A stretch of 33,289 nucleotides of DNA from Verrucomicrobiota bacterium (lineage in GTDB: Bacteria; Verrucomicrobiota; Verrucomicrobiae; Limisphaerales; UBA11358). This document shows positions 8,719 to 15,857 of the stretch, piece after piece. Numbering within the stretch: position 1 is the first letter of the stretch; the number at the start of each line of letters is the position of its first letter. The notes beneath the pieces were generated by a model that saw nothing but the letters and a program-made list of their open reading frames with translations, had not been told where the DNA came from and did not search any database. The stretch covers positions 1 through 33,289 of the forward strand of contig JACZKP010000095.1 in NCBI GenBank assembly GCA_014860005.1, given 5' to 3'. The position numbers and the translations under genes are program-made.

Positions 8719-9663
8719 TCAATATCCCTTTTCCCAGCGCGGTTCAATGTTCTCGGCGACGCTATCGCTCACCCAAACGTCGGTGCGCAGGGTTTGGAGA
8801 ATTGATTCCGGGATGCGGGGCGTCACCGGGCCGTGCAGCACCAGTCGCGTCGTGAATCGTTGCCACGAGGCGAAGGAGCCGTCCACGGTGATGGCGTGCA
8901 TGTCAATGCGATGCTTCGCGGCAATTACTTCGGCCGGACCAATGGTCGCGGCTTTCGGCGGCACAGCCGCGAGATCGCCACTCATGCCGAAGCTTCCGTG
9001 CAACGAGTTTTGGGCAATCGTGAATGGACTGAGGGTGCAAACCCGCGGTCCCATTTTCTTCCATTCCGCGAGGCTGCCGGCAAACTCCGGCGCGTCCGGT
9101 TCAATGAACGCCAGGTGTCCCGTCCATCCCGGCCCGCTGTAGCAAATGTCCGCGCCGCCGAGGTCGGCGATCATCCGCCCGTAGTCCTTGAGGTTCTTGT
9201 TGGTCGGACCTTGAATTTGCTTTTCCGGCGGACGCAACTTAGGATCGAGGTTCGCGTAAAAGTGTTTCTTGAACGAATGAAGGAAACCAAACTCCCACGT
9301 CTCCGGCGCAATCTCGCCGCGCTCGTTCGCGTACTCATCCATGTTGAACGTGTGCAAATGCCGACAATCCACGCGAAACTGGTTGATGAGGTGTGCGAGG
9401 CGACTGTACGCAGGCCAAGGGTTGGGCATGATCATCACCAGTCGCCGCCCTTCGTCGGCGGCGGTTTTGATGCGATGAAACAAGTCTGCCAGCCAGAGAA
9501 ACTCGATCTCCGCATCCTTGACGATTCTGATTTTGAATTCAGGGTTCGAATGTTTGGTGAGTTGCTCCTTTTTGATCCGACGCACGCGCTCGATGACGGC
9601 GCGATCACGGAATGGAATAAACTCCGACGGACTGAACTTAAACACCGGTTTCATCACGCGCAT
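8719..9663 (-). CDS. Divergent NagB-like (glucosamine-6-phosphate deaminase-related) protein
   Basis: This is a 314-residue protein from the ATG at 9663, longer than NagB (about 240-270) because of an N-terminal extension of about 45 residues. The NagB fold is shown by LVMIMPNPWPAYSRLAHLI, HTFNMDEYANERG (D109-E110, matching the catalytic Asp motif FNMDEY) and SGPGWTGHLAFIEPD. In the last motif the usual NDGH/NNGH active-site acid is replaced by T181, while H183 and E188 remain. The start is set by a strong Shine-Dalgarno inside the nagA coding region. The gene overlaps the 3' end of nagA by 26 bases, so the two are almost certainly translationally coupled. It may still deaminate an amino-sugar phosphate, or act as an isomerase on a related substrate. 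Confidence 0.82.
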   Translation of the reverse strand: MRVMKPVFKFSPSEFIPFRDRAVIERVRRIKKEQLTKHSNPEFKIRIVKDAEIEFLWLADLFHRIKTAADEGRRLVMIMPNPWPAYSRLAHLINQFRVDCRHLHTFNMDEYANERGEIAPETWEFGFLHSFKKHFYANLDPKLRPPEKQIQGPTNKNLKDYGRMIADLGGADICYSGPGWTGHLAFIEPDAPEFAGSLAEWKKMGPRVCTLSPFTIAQNSLHGSFGMSGDLAAVPPKAATIGPAEVIAAKHRIDMHAITVDGSFASWQRFTTRLVLHGPVTPRIPESILQTLRTDVWVSDSVAENIEPRWEKGY

Positions 9664-10816
9664 AGACACATTCTCCTCCAATCCAGGTTCTGACGGGGTG
9701 CAAATCTTCGCTCCACAACACAAGGTCTGCGGGCGCGCCGACTTTGAGCGTGCCCTGATTATTCAACTCAAGCAAGCGCGCGGGATTGGACGTGCCCATT
9801 GCCCAAACCTGTTCCGCCGGCAGATCTAGCCACCGCAACAGGTTTGCGATGCCCCGATCCATCGTCAGCGCGCTGCCGGCTAAAAAGTTCTTCTCGGCAT
9901 GGCGCGCTGCGTCTCCCTCGCGGACGCGCACGCGATACCCCCACGGCGTGTCGTATTCGCCGGGCGGCAAGCCGGCCCCAATGTTTGAATCGGTGATCAG
10001 AATCACGCCTTCGTAACCCTTCGCTGCCACTGCGGCGCGGATGGCCATGGGATGCACATGAACCCCGTCCGCAATGAAATCCACCGTGGCCCGACGGTCG
10101 GCCAGCATGGTTTCCACCACGCCCACGGGCCGCACGCCGGGTTCGGTTTCCGGCGGAACCGGAAACACGTCGTAGAAATGCGTGGCGTGAGTGGCCCCGG
10201 CGTCAAGGGCGGCCTGCGTTTGCTCGACTGTCGCCCGCGTGTGCGTGAGAAACACCTTGATGCCCCGTTCCCGCAGCCGCTTGATCACCGGCAGAACGTT
10301 CGGTGTTTCCGGGCTGACCGACATCACGCTCACCCGTCCCCGACCCGCGGCGAGCAGTTCCTCAAGCAAGCCCAGGTCGCCATCCACTGTGGCACACGCC
10401 GCGCCGGCAATGGCCACAAATGGACCTTCCAGATGCAACCCTGGAATCCGCACTCCGCGTACTGAAGGAGTCGCGTCGGCAATGAGTTCCAACTTCCGCA
10501 GGAAGGCCACCTCGACCCGGGGCACGATGGTAGGTAACGCACAGGTCACGCCAAATCGTCCCAACTCCCTTGCCGCCGAGAGCAACGCCTCAGGGCCGGA
10601 TTCGTAGATGAATTGCATGAATCCGTGCGTATGCACGTCAATGAGGCCCGGCGTGAGCAATCCATTCTGGCCATCAATGCGCGTTGCCCCCGTCGTCACC
10701 ACAGAGTTGGATTGGTCCATCGAGGCAATGCGCCCCTCGCGGATAAGAAGCTGTCCCGGGTAGATGCGGCGTCCCGGCTCCACGATGCGAACGTTGGTGA
10801 TCAGTTGCGCGTCCAT
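9638..10816 (-). CDS. nagA: N-acetylglucosamine-6-phosphate deacetylase
   Basis: This 392-residue amidohydrolase removes the acetyl group from N-acetylglucosamine-6-phosphate in the cytoplasm. It shows the full NagA motif order: LTPGLIDVHTHG with H62-x-H64, HLEGPF with the metal ligand E130, LTHTRATVEQ with H192, GATHATHFYDV with H213, IADGVHVHP (H253, H255), and VILITDSNIG with the catalytic Asp D276. The C-terminus has LAGSALTMDRGIANLL and KVGAPADLVLW, typical of the small beta-sandwich domain. HTH at 62-64 suggests a two-metal site of the Bacillus type. Length matches the family (380-400). The gene is divergent from the DeoR regulator, and the shared 68-base region holds a direct repeat. 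It overlaps the NagB-like gene downstream. The true substrate could be another N-acetylated sugar phosphate. Confidence 0.92.
   Translation of the reverse strand: MDAQLITNVRIVEPGRRIYPGQLLIREGRIASMDQSNSVVTTGATRIDGQNGLLTPGLIDVHTHGFMQFIYESGPEALLSAARELGRFGVTCALPTIVPRVEVAFLRKLELIADATPSVRGVRIPGLHLEGPFVAIAGAACATVDGDLGLLEELLAAGRGRVSVMSVSPETPNVLPVIKRLRERGIKVFLTHTRATVEQTQAALDAGATHATHFYDVFPVPPETEPGVRPVGVVETMLADRRATVDFIADGVHVHPMAIRAAVAAKGYEGVILITDSNIGAGLPPGEYDTPWGYRVRVREGDAARHAEKNFLAGSALTMDRGIANLLRWLDLPAEQVWAMGTSNPARLLELNNQGTLKVGAPADLVLWSEDLHPVRTWIGGECVYARDETGV
9673..9679 (-). promoter_or_regulatory. Strong Shine-Dalgarno (GGAGGAG) inside nagA for the NagB-like gene
   Basis: On the minus strand GGAGGAG lies 9 bases before the ATG at 9663, within the nagA reading frame that ends at 9638. 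It decides the start over upstream in-frame codons and indicates coupled translation. Confidence 0.75.
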
Positions 10817-10828
10817 TTTAGAAATTAC

Positions 10829-10855
10829 TTGTCAATCGTTTCGCACAGCCATAAT
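10829..10855 (+). promoter_or_regulatory. Putative sigma-70 promoter of the deoR operon
   Basis: TTGTCA (10829-10834) matches the -35 box at 5 of 6 and CATAAT (10850-10855) the -10 box at 5 of 6, with a slightly short 15-base spacer. The start of transcription would be near 10862, about 23 bases before the deoR ATG. A repeat unit lies in the spacer, so binding there should block the promoter. Confidence 0.45.
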
Positions 10856-10869
10856 GTTCGTTTCGCACA
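10836..10869. promoter_or_regulatory. Candidate DeoR-family operator: two direct repeats of TCGTTTCGCACA
   Basis: The identical 12-mer TCGTTTCGCACA occurs at 10836-10847 and 10858-10869, exactly 22 bases apart (two helical turns). It lies in the 68-base region between nagA and deoR. TTTCG-rich direct repeats are typical of DeoR-family operators such as those of AgaR and GlpR. One unit sits within the spacer of the putative deoR promoter and the other covers its likely transcription start. Both units would also lie over any promoter for nagA in the opposite direction, so one regulator could control both sides. Confidence 0.7.
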
Positions 10870-10884
10870 TACGAGGCAAGTCCA

Positions 10885-11676
10885 ATGTTCAATTTGACCG
10901 AACGTCAGGAACAAATCCGCAACCTGCTGGCGACGCAGGGACGGCTCAGCGTGGCCGCGCTGGCCCGCACGCTGGACGTGGCGCTGATGACCATCCGGCG
11001 CGATTTGACCGCGCTGGAACAAGCCGGCCTGCTCATGCGCACGCACGGAGGTTGCGTGCTGCAATCTCCCTTTGTGGCCGAATTGTCCTTCCCTGAAAAG
11101 CGCCGCCGGCGCCAGTCACACAAAACCGCCATTGCCCGCGAGACGGTCAAACTGCTCAAGCGTGGCGAAACAGTTTATCTCGATACGGGCACGACGGCGC
11201 TGCAAGTCGCCCGCGCATTGCCGCCGCATCTTGGACTTCGGGTTTTCACGAACAATCTGCGCGTCGCCATGGAGCTTTTCGGACGCGAAGGCGTGGAAGT
11301 CATCGTTTACGGGGGCGTCCTGGCGCGACGGAATCCAGACCTCGTGGATGAAATTGCGCTCGCCCAGATCAAGCAGTACCGGCTCGATGTGGCGATTGTG
11401 GGCGGGGATGCCCTCGATGTGACGCGCGGCGAGTTCTATGGCGCAGACACCGGATCGGCGGCGCTGTCGCGGGCCGCGCAACAGCAGGCAGCTCGCGTCG
11501 TTGTGGTCATGGACAGTTCAAAATTTGGGCAACACAGCCTTGCGGTGGCGGGCCGATTGGGTCCGGGGATGACCCTGGTTACCGACGATGAAGTCGCTCG
11601 CAAGGATCGGACAACGCTGCGGGAAATGGGTGCGCGAATTCTATTCGCCGCCGCCAATTCGGAACCTTCAAAATGA
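10885..11676 (+). CDS. DeoR/GlpR-family transcriptional regulator of the amino-sugar cluster
   Basis: This 263-residue repressor-type protein has an N-terminal winged helix (residues about 4-58: ERQEQIRNLLATQGRLSV followed by VALMTIRRDLTALEQAG and the THGGCV turn). The DeoRC sensor domain shows YLDTGTTALQVARAL, FTNNLRVAMELF, VYGGVLARRNPDLV, VGGDALD and VVMDSSKFGQHS. This domain normally binds a sugar phosphate and releases DNA. It is the first gene of a five-gene operon and ends in an ATGA overlap with the aminotransferase. A GAGG ribosome site lies 8 bases before the ATG. The direct repeats upstream make self-control and control of nagA likely. The effector is probably an intermediate of the pathway it heads, but this is inference. 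Confidence 0.92.
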   Translation: MFNLTERQEQIRNLLATQGRLSVAALARTLDVALMTIRRDLTALEQAGLLMRTHGGCVLQSPFVAELSFPEKRRRRQSHKTAIARETVKLLKRGETVYLDTGTTALQVARALPPHLGLRVFTNNLRVAMELFGREGVEVIVYGGVLARRNPDLVDEIALAQIKQYRLDVAIVGGDALDVTRGEFYGADTGSAALSRAAQQQAARVVVVMDSSKFGQHSLAVAGRLGPGMTLVTDDEVARKDRTTLREMGARILFAAANSEPSK

Positions 11677-13091
11677 CAACCTCCACCCTCACCCAATCCA
11701 GAACTAAGCACTCACCGGGCGTCACCGGCACTTACGATCCATCACGCTACGCCGTGGACTTCCAGGCATACCCGAACATCGTCACCGACACGCTTCCGGG
11801 GCCGAAATCGAACGAATGGCATCAACGTTGCACGAAGTATTTCAAGGGACTGAGCGGTCAGGTGAAGTTGTTCCCCGTGGCGTTTGAATCGGGCCGCGGC
11901 TGCACTTTGCGCGACGTGGATGGAAATCAATACATTGACTTCAGTTCCGGCATCTACGTCACGACTCTGGGCCATTGCCATCCCAAAGTGACGGAAGCGG
12001 TGCAGAAATACGCCGGGCAGTTGATGAACTGTCACGACTTCACCACGCGCATCAAGACCCAGCTCTGCGAAAAATTGGCCGAGGTGCTGCCCGGCGATCT
12101 CAACGGTTTCCAATTCTATGATTGTGGCACGGCGGCAGTTGAGGCGGGTATGCGGGTTGTTCGTGCCGGCAGCGGGAAGCACGAGTTGTTATCCTGCTTC
12201 TACGATTTCCACGGCAAGACGTACGGCGCGGTGTCTTTGGCGGAAATCCGTTCGCCCGTGTACGGCGCCGTGCGCGCGCCGGGCACGCACCTGTTGCCGC
12301 GGCCGAATCCTTACCGCCCGCACTGGACCAAACCGGACGGTACGATTGACACCGACAAATACATTGAGTTCTACGCCGAATATCTGGACCGCGCCACGGT
12401 GAACGCGGTCGCGGGTTTCGTGCTCGAACCCATCCAGGGTTGGGGCGGTTCGGTGATCCCGCCGGATGATTTCTTCCAGAAGCTGCGCAAGCTTTGCGAC
12501 GAGCGCAACATTCTGCTCATGGCCGATGAAGTCCTTACAAGCTGGGGACGCACGGGGAAGTGGTTGTGCATGGAACATTGGGGTGTCGTGCCCGATGTGG
12601 TGGCGATCGGTAAAGGTTTCGGCAACGGCTTCCCCGTGACCTGCGTTGCCGTGCGCGAGCCGTACAAGGAGAAGTTTGAAGCCATCAGTGCTTCGTCGAG
12701 TTATGGCGGTAATCCGATGGCCTGCGCCGCGGCCTTGGCGTCCACAGAGGTGATCGAGGAAGAGGGTTTGCTCGAACACGCGAACCACCTTGGGGAGCTG
12801 TTCGCCAAGCGCATGGAAGCCTGGAAGCACAAATTCACCATTGTCGGCGACACGCGCGTGAAGGGCTGCCTCATGGGCGTCGAACTCGTGAAAGACAAGC
12901 AGACGAAAGAACCGCACAACGAAGCAGGCAAGCTCGTTTATCAACGTGCGTTCCGAAAGGGGCTGGCGTGGATTCCGGCCGGCCACATCCTGCGCATGAG
13001 TCCGCCCATCGTCATGCCCGAGGAAGTCGCCCACAAGGCGATGGACATCATCGAAGAATCCATTGCTGAAGTTGAAAACGAACTCAGTTGA
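11673..13091 (+). CDS. Class III PLP-dependent aminotransferase
   Basis: This 472-residue aminotransferase belongs to the 4-aminobutyrate/ornithine aminotransferase class. Seen motifs are LRDVDGNQYIDFSSGIYVTTLGHCHPKV at 79-106 (substrate and fold signature), FQFYDCGTAAVEAGMR (phosphate cup), LLMADEVLTSWGRTG with D285 that contacts the pyridine nitrogen, AIGKGFGNGFP with the Schiff-base lysine K314, and SSYGGNPMACAAALA. It moves an amino group between a primary or secondary amine and a keto acid in the cytoplasm. Its start overlaps the stop of the DeoR gene by four bases and its stop is 3 bases before the amidase gene. In this setting the substrate may be a free amino sugar or aminocyclitol released by the next gene product; an omega-amino acid substrate is the conservative alternative. 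Confidence 0.92.
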   Translation: MTTSTLTQSRTKHSPGVTGTYDPSRYAVDFQAYPNIVTDTLPGPKSNEWHQRCTKYFKGLSGQVKLFPVAFESGRGCTLRDVDGNQYIDFSSGIYVTTLGHCHPKVTEAVQKYAGQLMNCHDFTTRIKTQLCEKLAEVLPGDLNGFQFYDCGTAAVEAGMRVVRAGSGKHELLSCFYDFHGKTYGAVSLAEIRSPVYGAVRAPGTHLLPRPNPYRPHWTKPDGTIDTDKYIEFYAEYLDRATVNAVAGFVLEPIQGWGGSVIPPDDFFQKLRKLCDERNILLMADEVLTSWGRTGKWLCMEHWGVVPDVVAIGKGFGNGFPVTCVAVREPYKEKFEAISASSSYGGNPMACAAALASTEVIEEEGLLEHANHLGELFAKRMEAWKHKFTIVGDTRVKGCLMGVELVKDKQTKEPHNEAGKLVYQRAFRKGLAWIPAGHILRMSPPIVMPEEVAHKAMDIIEESIAEVENELS

Positions 13092-13094
13092 GCC

Positions 13095-14561
13095 ATGAGC
13101 CTGCACGCCGGCGCCGCCACACGCGAAATCAGTCCAACGAAGCCGATGCAGTTGTGCGGCTACCCGCACGTGCGGCGTATCTCAACGGGCATCCACGATC
13201 CACTGCTTGCGTCTGCTCTGTTTCTGCGCAACGAATCATCTGCGATTCTGCTGTGTGCGCTCGATCTCATTATGCTCAACAGCGATGTCGCACGCCGGAT
13301 TCGACGTGCCATCGCGTCAGCGCTCGGCGTGGCGGAATCGGGCGTGTTGATCAATTGCACCCATACACACTCGGCGCCAGTCACGTTGGATTACCTGCCG
13401 TTCAAGGGCGATGTCGCGATGCCGCCGCCTGATCTTTCATACCTGGATTTCGTGGAAAGAACCGTTGTTCAGGCGGCGATGGAAGCGAAGACGAAAGCCC
13501 AACCCGCGGAACTGGCGTGGACGCGCGGCGACGCGCGAGGCGTCGGTGGCAATCGTCATTCGCCAGAGGGTCCGACTGATCCGGAAGTCGGTGCGCTCGT
13601 CGTCCGCTCGGCGGGCAAGCTGTTGGCTGTGGCGTTGATTTATGGCATGCACCCCACAGTGTTGCACGAGGACTCGACGCTTGTGTCGGCGGATTTTCCC
13701 CATTACGCGAGAGTGCAACTTCGCGAAACGCTTGGTCGCGAATTGGTGGTGCTCTATCACACTGGTCCGGCGGGCAATCAAAGTCCACGTTACCATGTCA
13801 CCGGCCAAACCTTTTCGGAAGCGGAGCGGCTGGGGCGAAAACTGGGCAACGCCGCGCTCGCCGGTATGGAGAACTTGAAATTCTCGGACAACGTGGCGCT
13901 GGCCGGCTGGCGCCAATCGGTGGATTTGAAGCAAAGCGAATTGCCATCCGTGACGGCCGCGGAAGAACTGCTCGCGGCATACCGAACCGACTACGAACGA
14001 TTGAAAACAAATGGGGCGCAAAGACCACAACTGCGCACGGCGGAAGTGGCGGTATTTGGTGCGGAGGCCAAATTGAAACTCGCTCGGGCGCAGCAAACCG
14101 GAGAACTTGACCGCTTGCTTGCCCGGTTGCGGCCTTTTGAAGTGCAGGTTTTGCGTATTGGCGAAGCTTGCCTGGTCGCATTGCCTGGCGAGTTCTTCGC
14201 CGAATATGGGTTGGAGTTGAAGCAACGAGCCCCGATGAAAAGCTTCGTGATCACGTATGCGAACGGGGAGTTACAGGGTTACCTCGTCACGCCCGAAGCG
14301 GCGGTTGCGGGTGGCTACGAAGCGGCGAGCAGTCTGTTTGGTCCTGAAGCCGGCGCTGCCATGGTAAACGCCGCGCTTGCTGCCATCTCGGAATTGGCGG
14401 GCGAACATCCGGGAGAGATTCCTCCCAGGCAAGGTTTGCGCCTTGATCCCCAGAACCGTAGCCGCCGACGTGAGGAGGCGGAATCTCCCGGTTCACAATG
14501 CCATCCGCCTCCTCACGTCGGCGGCTACCAGCAGCAGGGTCATGGAAAGGTGTCATCGTGA
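13095..14561 (+). CDS. Cytoplasmic neutral-ceramidase-like amidase with repeat-derived C-terminal tail
   Basis: This 488-residue protein belongs to the neutral/alkaline ceramidase family, zinc enzymes that cleave N-acyl amides. Key features of the catalytic domain are present: CTHTHSAP (H90, H92), IYGMHPTVLH (H186), TGPAGNQSPR (S230, aligning with the catalytic Ser of GDVSPN), LPGEFF (E366) and ELQGYLVTPEAA (Y396). The protein starts directly at the first beta strand (AGAATREISP) and has no signal peptide, whereas ceramidases are exported. The C-terminal immunoglobulin-like domain of full ceramidases (about 650-700 residues) is absent. The last 35 or so residues, starting around residue 455, are Arg/Glu/Pro-rich and are encoded by an inverted repeat, so they are probably acquired. 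The gene sits between an aminotransferase and a sugar kinase, so the substrate is more likely an N-acylated amino sugar than ceramide. Confidence 0.87.
   Translation: MSLHAGAATREISPTKPMQLCGYPHVRRISTGIHDPLLASALFLRNESSAILLCALDLIMLNSDVARRIRRAIASALGVAESGVLINCTHTHSAPVTLDYLPFKGDVAMPPPDLSYLDFVERTVVQAAMEAKTKAQPAELAWTRGDARGVGGNRHSPEGPTDPEVGALVVRSAGKLLAVALIYGMHPTVLHEDSTLVSADFPHYARVQLRETLGRELVVLYHTGPAGNQSPRYHVTGQTFSEAERLGRKLGNAALAGMENLKFSDNVALAGWRQSVDLKQSELPSVTAAEELLAAYRTDYERLKTNGAQRPQLRTAEVAVFGAEAKLKLARAQQTGELDRLLARLRPFEVQVLRIGEACLVALPGEFFAEYGLELKQRAPMKSFVITYANGELQGYLVTPEAAVAGGYEAASSLFGPEAGAAMVNAALAAISELAGEHPGEIPPRQGLRLDPQNRSRRREEAESPGSQCHPPPHVGGYQQQGHGKVSS
14458..14528. repeat. Perfect 25-bp inverted repeat (REP/MITE-like) within the 3' end of the amidase gene
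   Basis: Arms at 14458-14482 and 14504-14528 are exact reverse complements of each other, separated by 21 bases; the core reads CCGCCTCCTCACGTCGGCGG on the right arm. The element encodes the odd tail of the amidase and ends 30 bases before the kinase start. The right arm recurs with two changes at 27984-28009, so it is a dispersed family. Confidence 0.85.
14544..14550 (+). promoter_or_regulatory. Shine-Dalgarno (GGAAAGG) for the GTG start of the kinase
   Basis: GGAAAGG ends 7 bases before GTG at 14558. It lies just after the inverted repeat, inside the amidase reading frame, and supports the GTG over the upstream ATG at 14498, which would add a non-homologous, repeat-encoded leader. Confidence 0.65.
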
Positions 14562-15856
14562 TTCTGGCGATTGATCTCGGCTCAACGTCGTTCAAGGCGG
14601 CGGTGCTGGATGAGGAATTGCAAATCCACGGATCCCACGCGCGGGAGGTTCAGCACCAGTTCGCTGCCAGCGGCAAGGTGGAACTCGAGGTGGCGGAAGC
14701 AACCTCAGCGCTCCGCAAAGCAATTCGCGCGGCTCTTGCGTCCGCCGGAATTCGCGCTGTGAAACTGCGAGCCGTCGCCATTACGAGTCAGGCACAAACC
14801 TTCACGCTCGTGGACAAGCAAGGCCGGCCTCGAATGCCGTTTATTTCGTGGCAGGACAACCGGGCGGCTCGCGTATGTGAAAAGATGAAGCAACGAAGTG
14901 AACTGCGCGATTTCGGCCGTCACTGCAGTTACGGCTCACTGGTGCCGCCGCTCCAACTCTGCCAACTCAGACAGCTTCGGGAAACGCGGCCAGCTTTGCT
15001 TGCCGCCGATAACGTGGTGGTGTGCCTGCCCACTTATTTTGTTCACCGATGGTGCGGAACTGCGGTGATTGATGAAAACCTCGCAGCCATGAGCGGTATG
15101 TATTCGCTGGCCCTGCGAGCGTGGTGGCCCGCCGCCTTGCGCCTTTGTGGTTTGCTCAACAGTCAGTTGCCGGAAGTCTGCCCGATTGGGGCTGTCGCTG
15201 GTCGCACGGATGTTGGTGCTGCCTCGTTTGGGTTGCCCAAGGGCATCCCGGTCATCCTGGCGGGCAATGATCAAACTGCTGGTGCCTACGCCGCGCGATT
15301 GGACGAGAATCGCGGGCTGCTGGTGACGTTGGGAACCGCCCAGGCGGCCTACATTTGCACGGATCGAATGCCGCGCCCGCATGCCAATCTGTTTCGAGGG
15401 CCGTTTCCGGGTCAGAGGTTTTACCGCATGGCGGCGGATGGTTGCGGCGGGAGCGTGATCAATTGGGCGAAGACGGTGATCGCGGAATGCGAGACAGACC
15501 AAAACTTCTTCACGATGGCCGCAAAGTCTCCTCCGGATTGCCGGGGGCTTACGTTTGAGCCGAATGTTGATGACAGCAAAGGCTCCTGGAACAATCTCGG
15601 TTTCCACCACACGCCTGCTGACTTTGCTCGGTCGGTGCTGGAAAGCTTGACGCGGCGCATGTCCGCACTGATCCAGCGACTCGGCGTCCGCCTGGACAGA
15701 ACGGAAGTTTTCGTTGCCGGCGGCGGGAGCGACAATCCCCTGTGGGTGGAGATGCTTTCCGACACTCTTGGCGTCAAGTTGAAGGTTGCTGAAGGTCGCC
15801 CTTGTGTGGGGGCTGCCCGCATGGCGTGGCGAAGCCTGTCGGACAATGGGAGTTGA
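14558..15856 (+). CDS. FGGY-family carbohydrate kinase
   Basis: This 432-residue kinase starts with GTG at 14558, overlapping the amidase stop as GTGA. The first residues form the phosphate-1 loop (ILAIDLGSTSFKAAVLD), WQDNRA at 98-103 is the usual substrate region, and AGNDQTAGAYAARL carries the probable catalytic base D238. VTLGTAQAA and VFVAGGGSDNPLWVEML are the phosphate-2 and adenosine motifs. The family phosphorylates xylulose, ribulose, glycerol, gluconate and similar polyols or ketoses with ATP. At 432 residues it is shorter than typical members (480-520), with shortened inserts, so the substrate class is uncertain. It is neither a ROK- nor a NagK-type GlcNAc kinase. In this operon it may phosphorylate the deaminated keto product. 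Confidence 0.88.
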   Translation: MILAIDLGSTSFKAAVLDEELQIHGSHAREVQHQFAASGKVELEVAEATSALRKAIRAALASAGIRAVKLRAVAITSQAQTFTLVDKQGRPRMPFISWQDNRAARVCEKMKQRSELRDFGRHCSYGSLVPPLQLCQLRQLRETRPALLAADNVVVCLPTYFVHRWCGTAVIDENLAAMSGMYSLALRAWWPAALRLCGLLNSQLPEVCPIGAVAGRTDVGAASFGLPKGIPVILAGNDQTAGAYAARLDENRGLLVTLGTAQAAYICTDRMPRPHANLFRGPFPGQRFYRMAADGCGGSVINWAKTVIAECETDQNFFTMAAKSPPDCRGLTFEPNVDDSKGSWNNLGFHHTPADFARSVLESLTRRMSALIQRLGVRLDRTEVFVAGGGSDNPLWVEMLSDTLGVKLKVAEGRPCVGAARMAWRSLSDNGS

Positions 15857-15857
15857 T

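Noticed and set aside
9536..9552. GTTCGAAT-like T-loop strings suggestive of tRNA
   Set aside because: They lie in coding sequence, and no cloverleaf or acceptor stem could be built around them.
12189..13169. 326-codon minus-strand ORF inside the aminotransferase/amidase region
   Set aside because: It is fully antisense to a clear class III aminotransferase with all motifs and shows no domain of its own.
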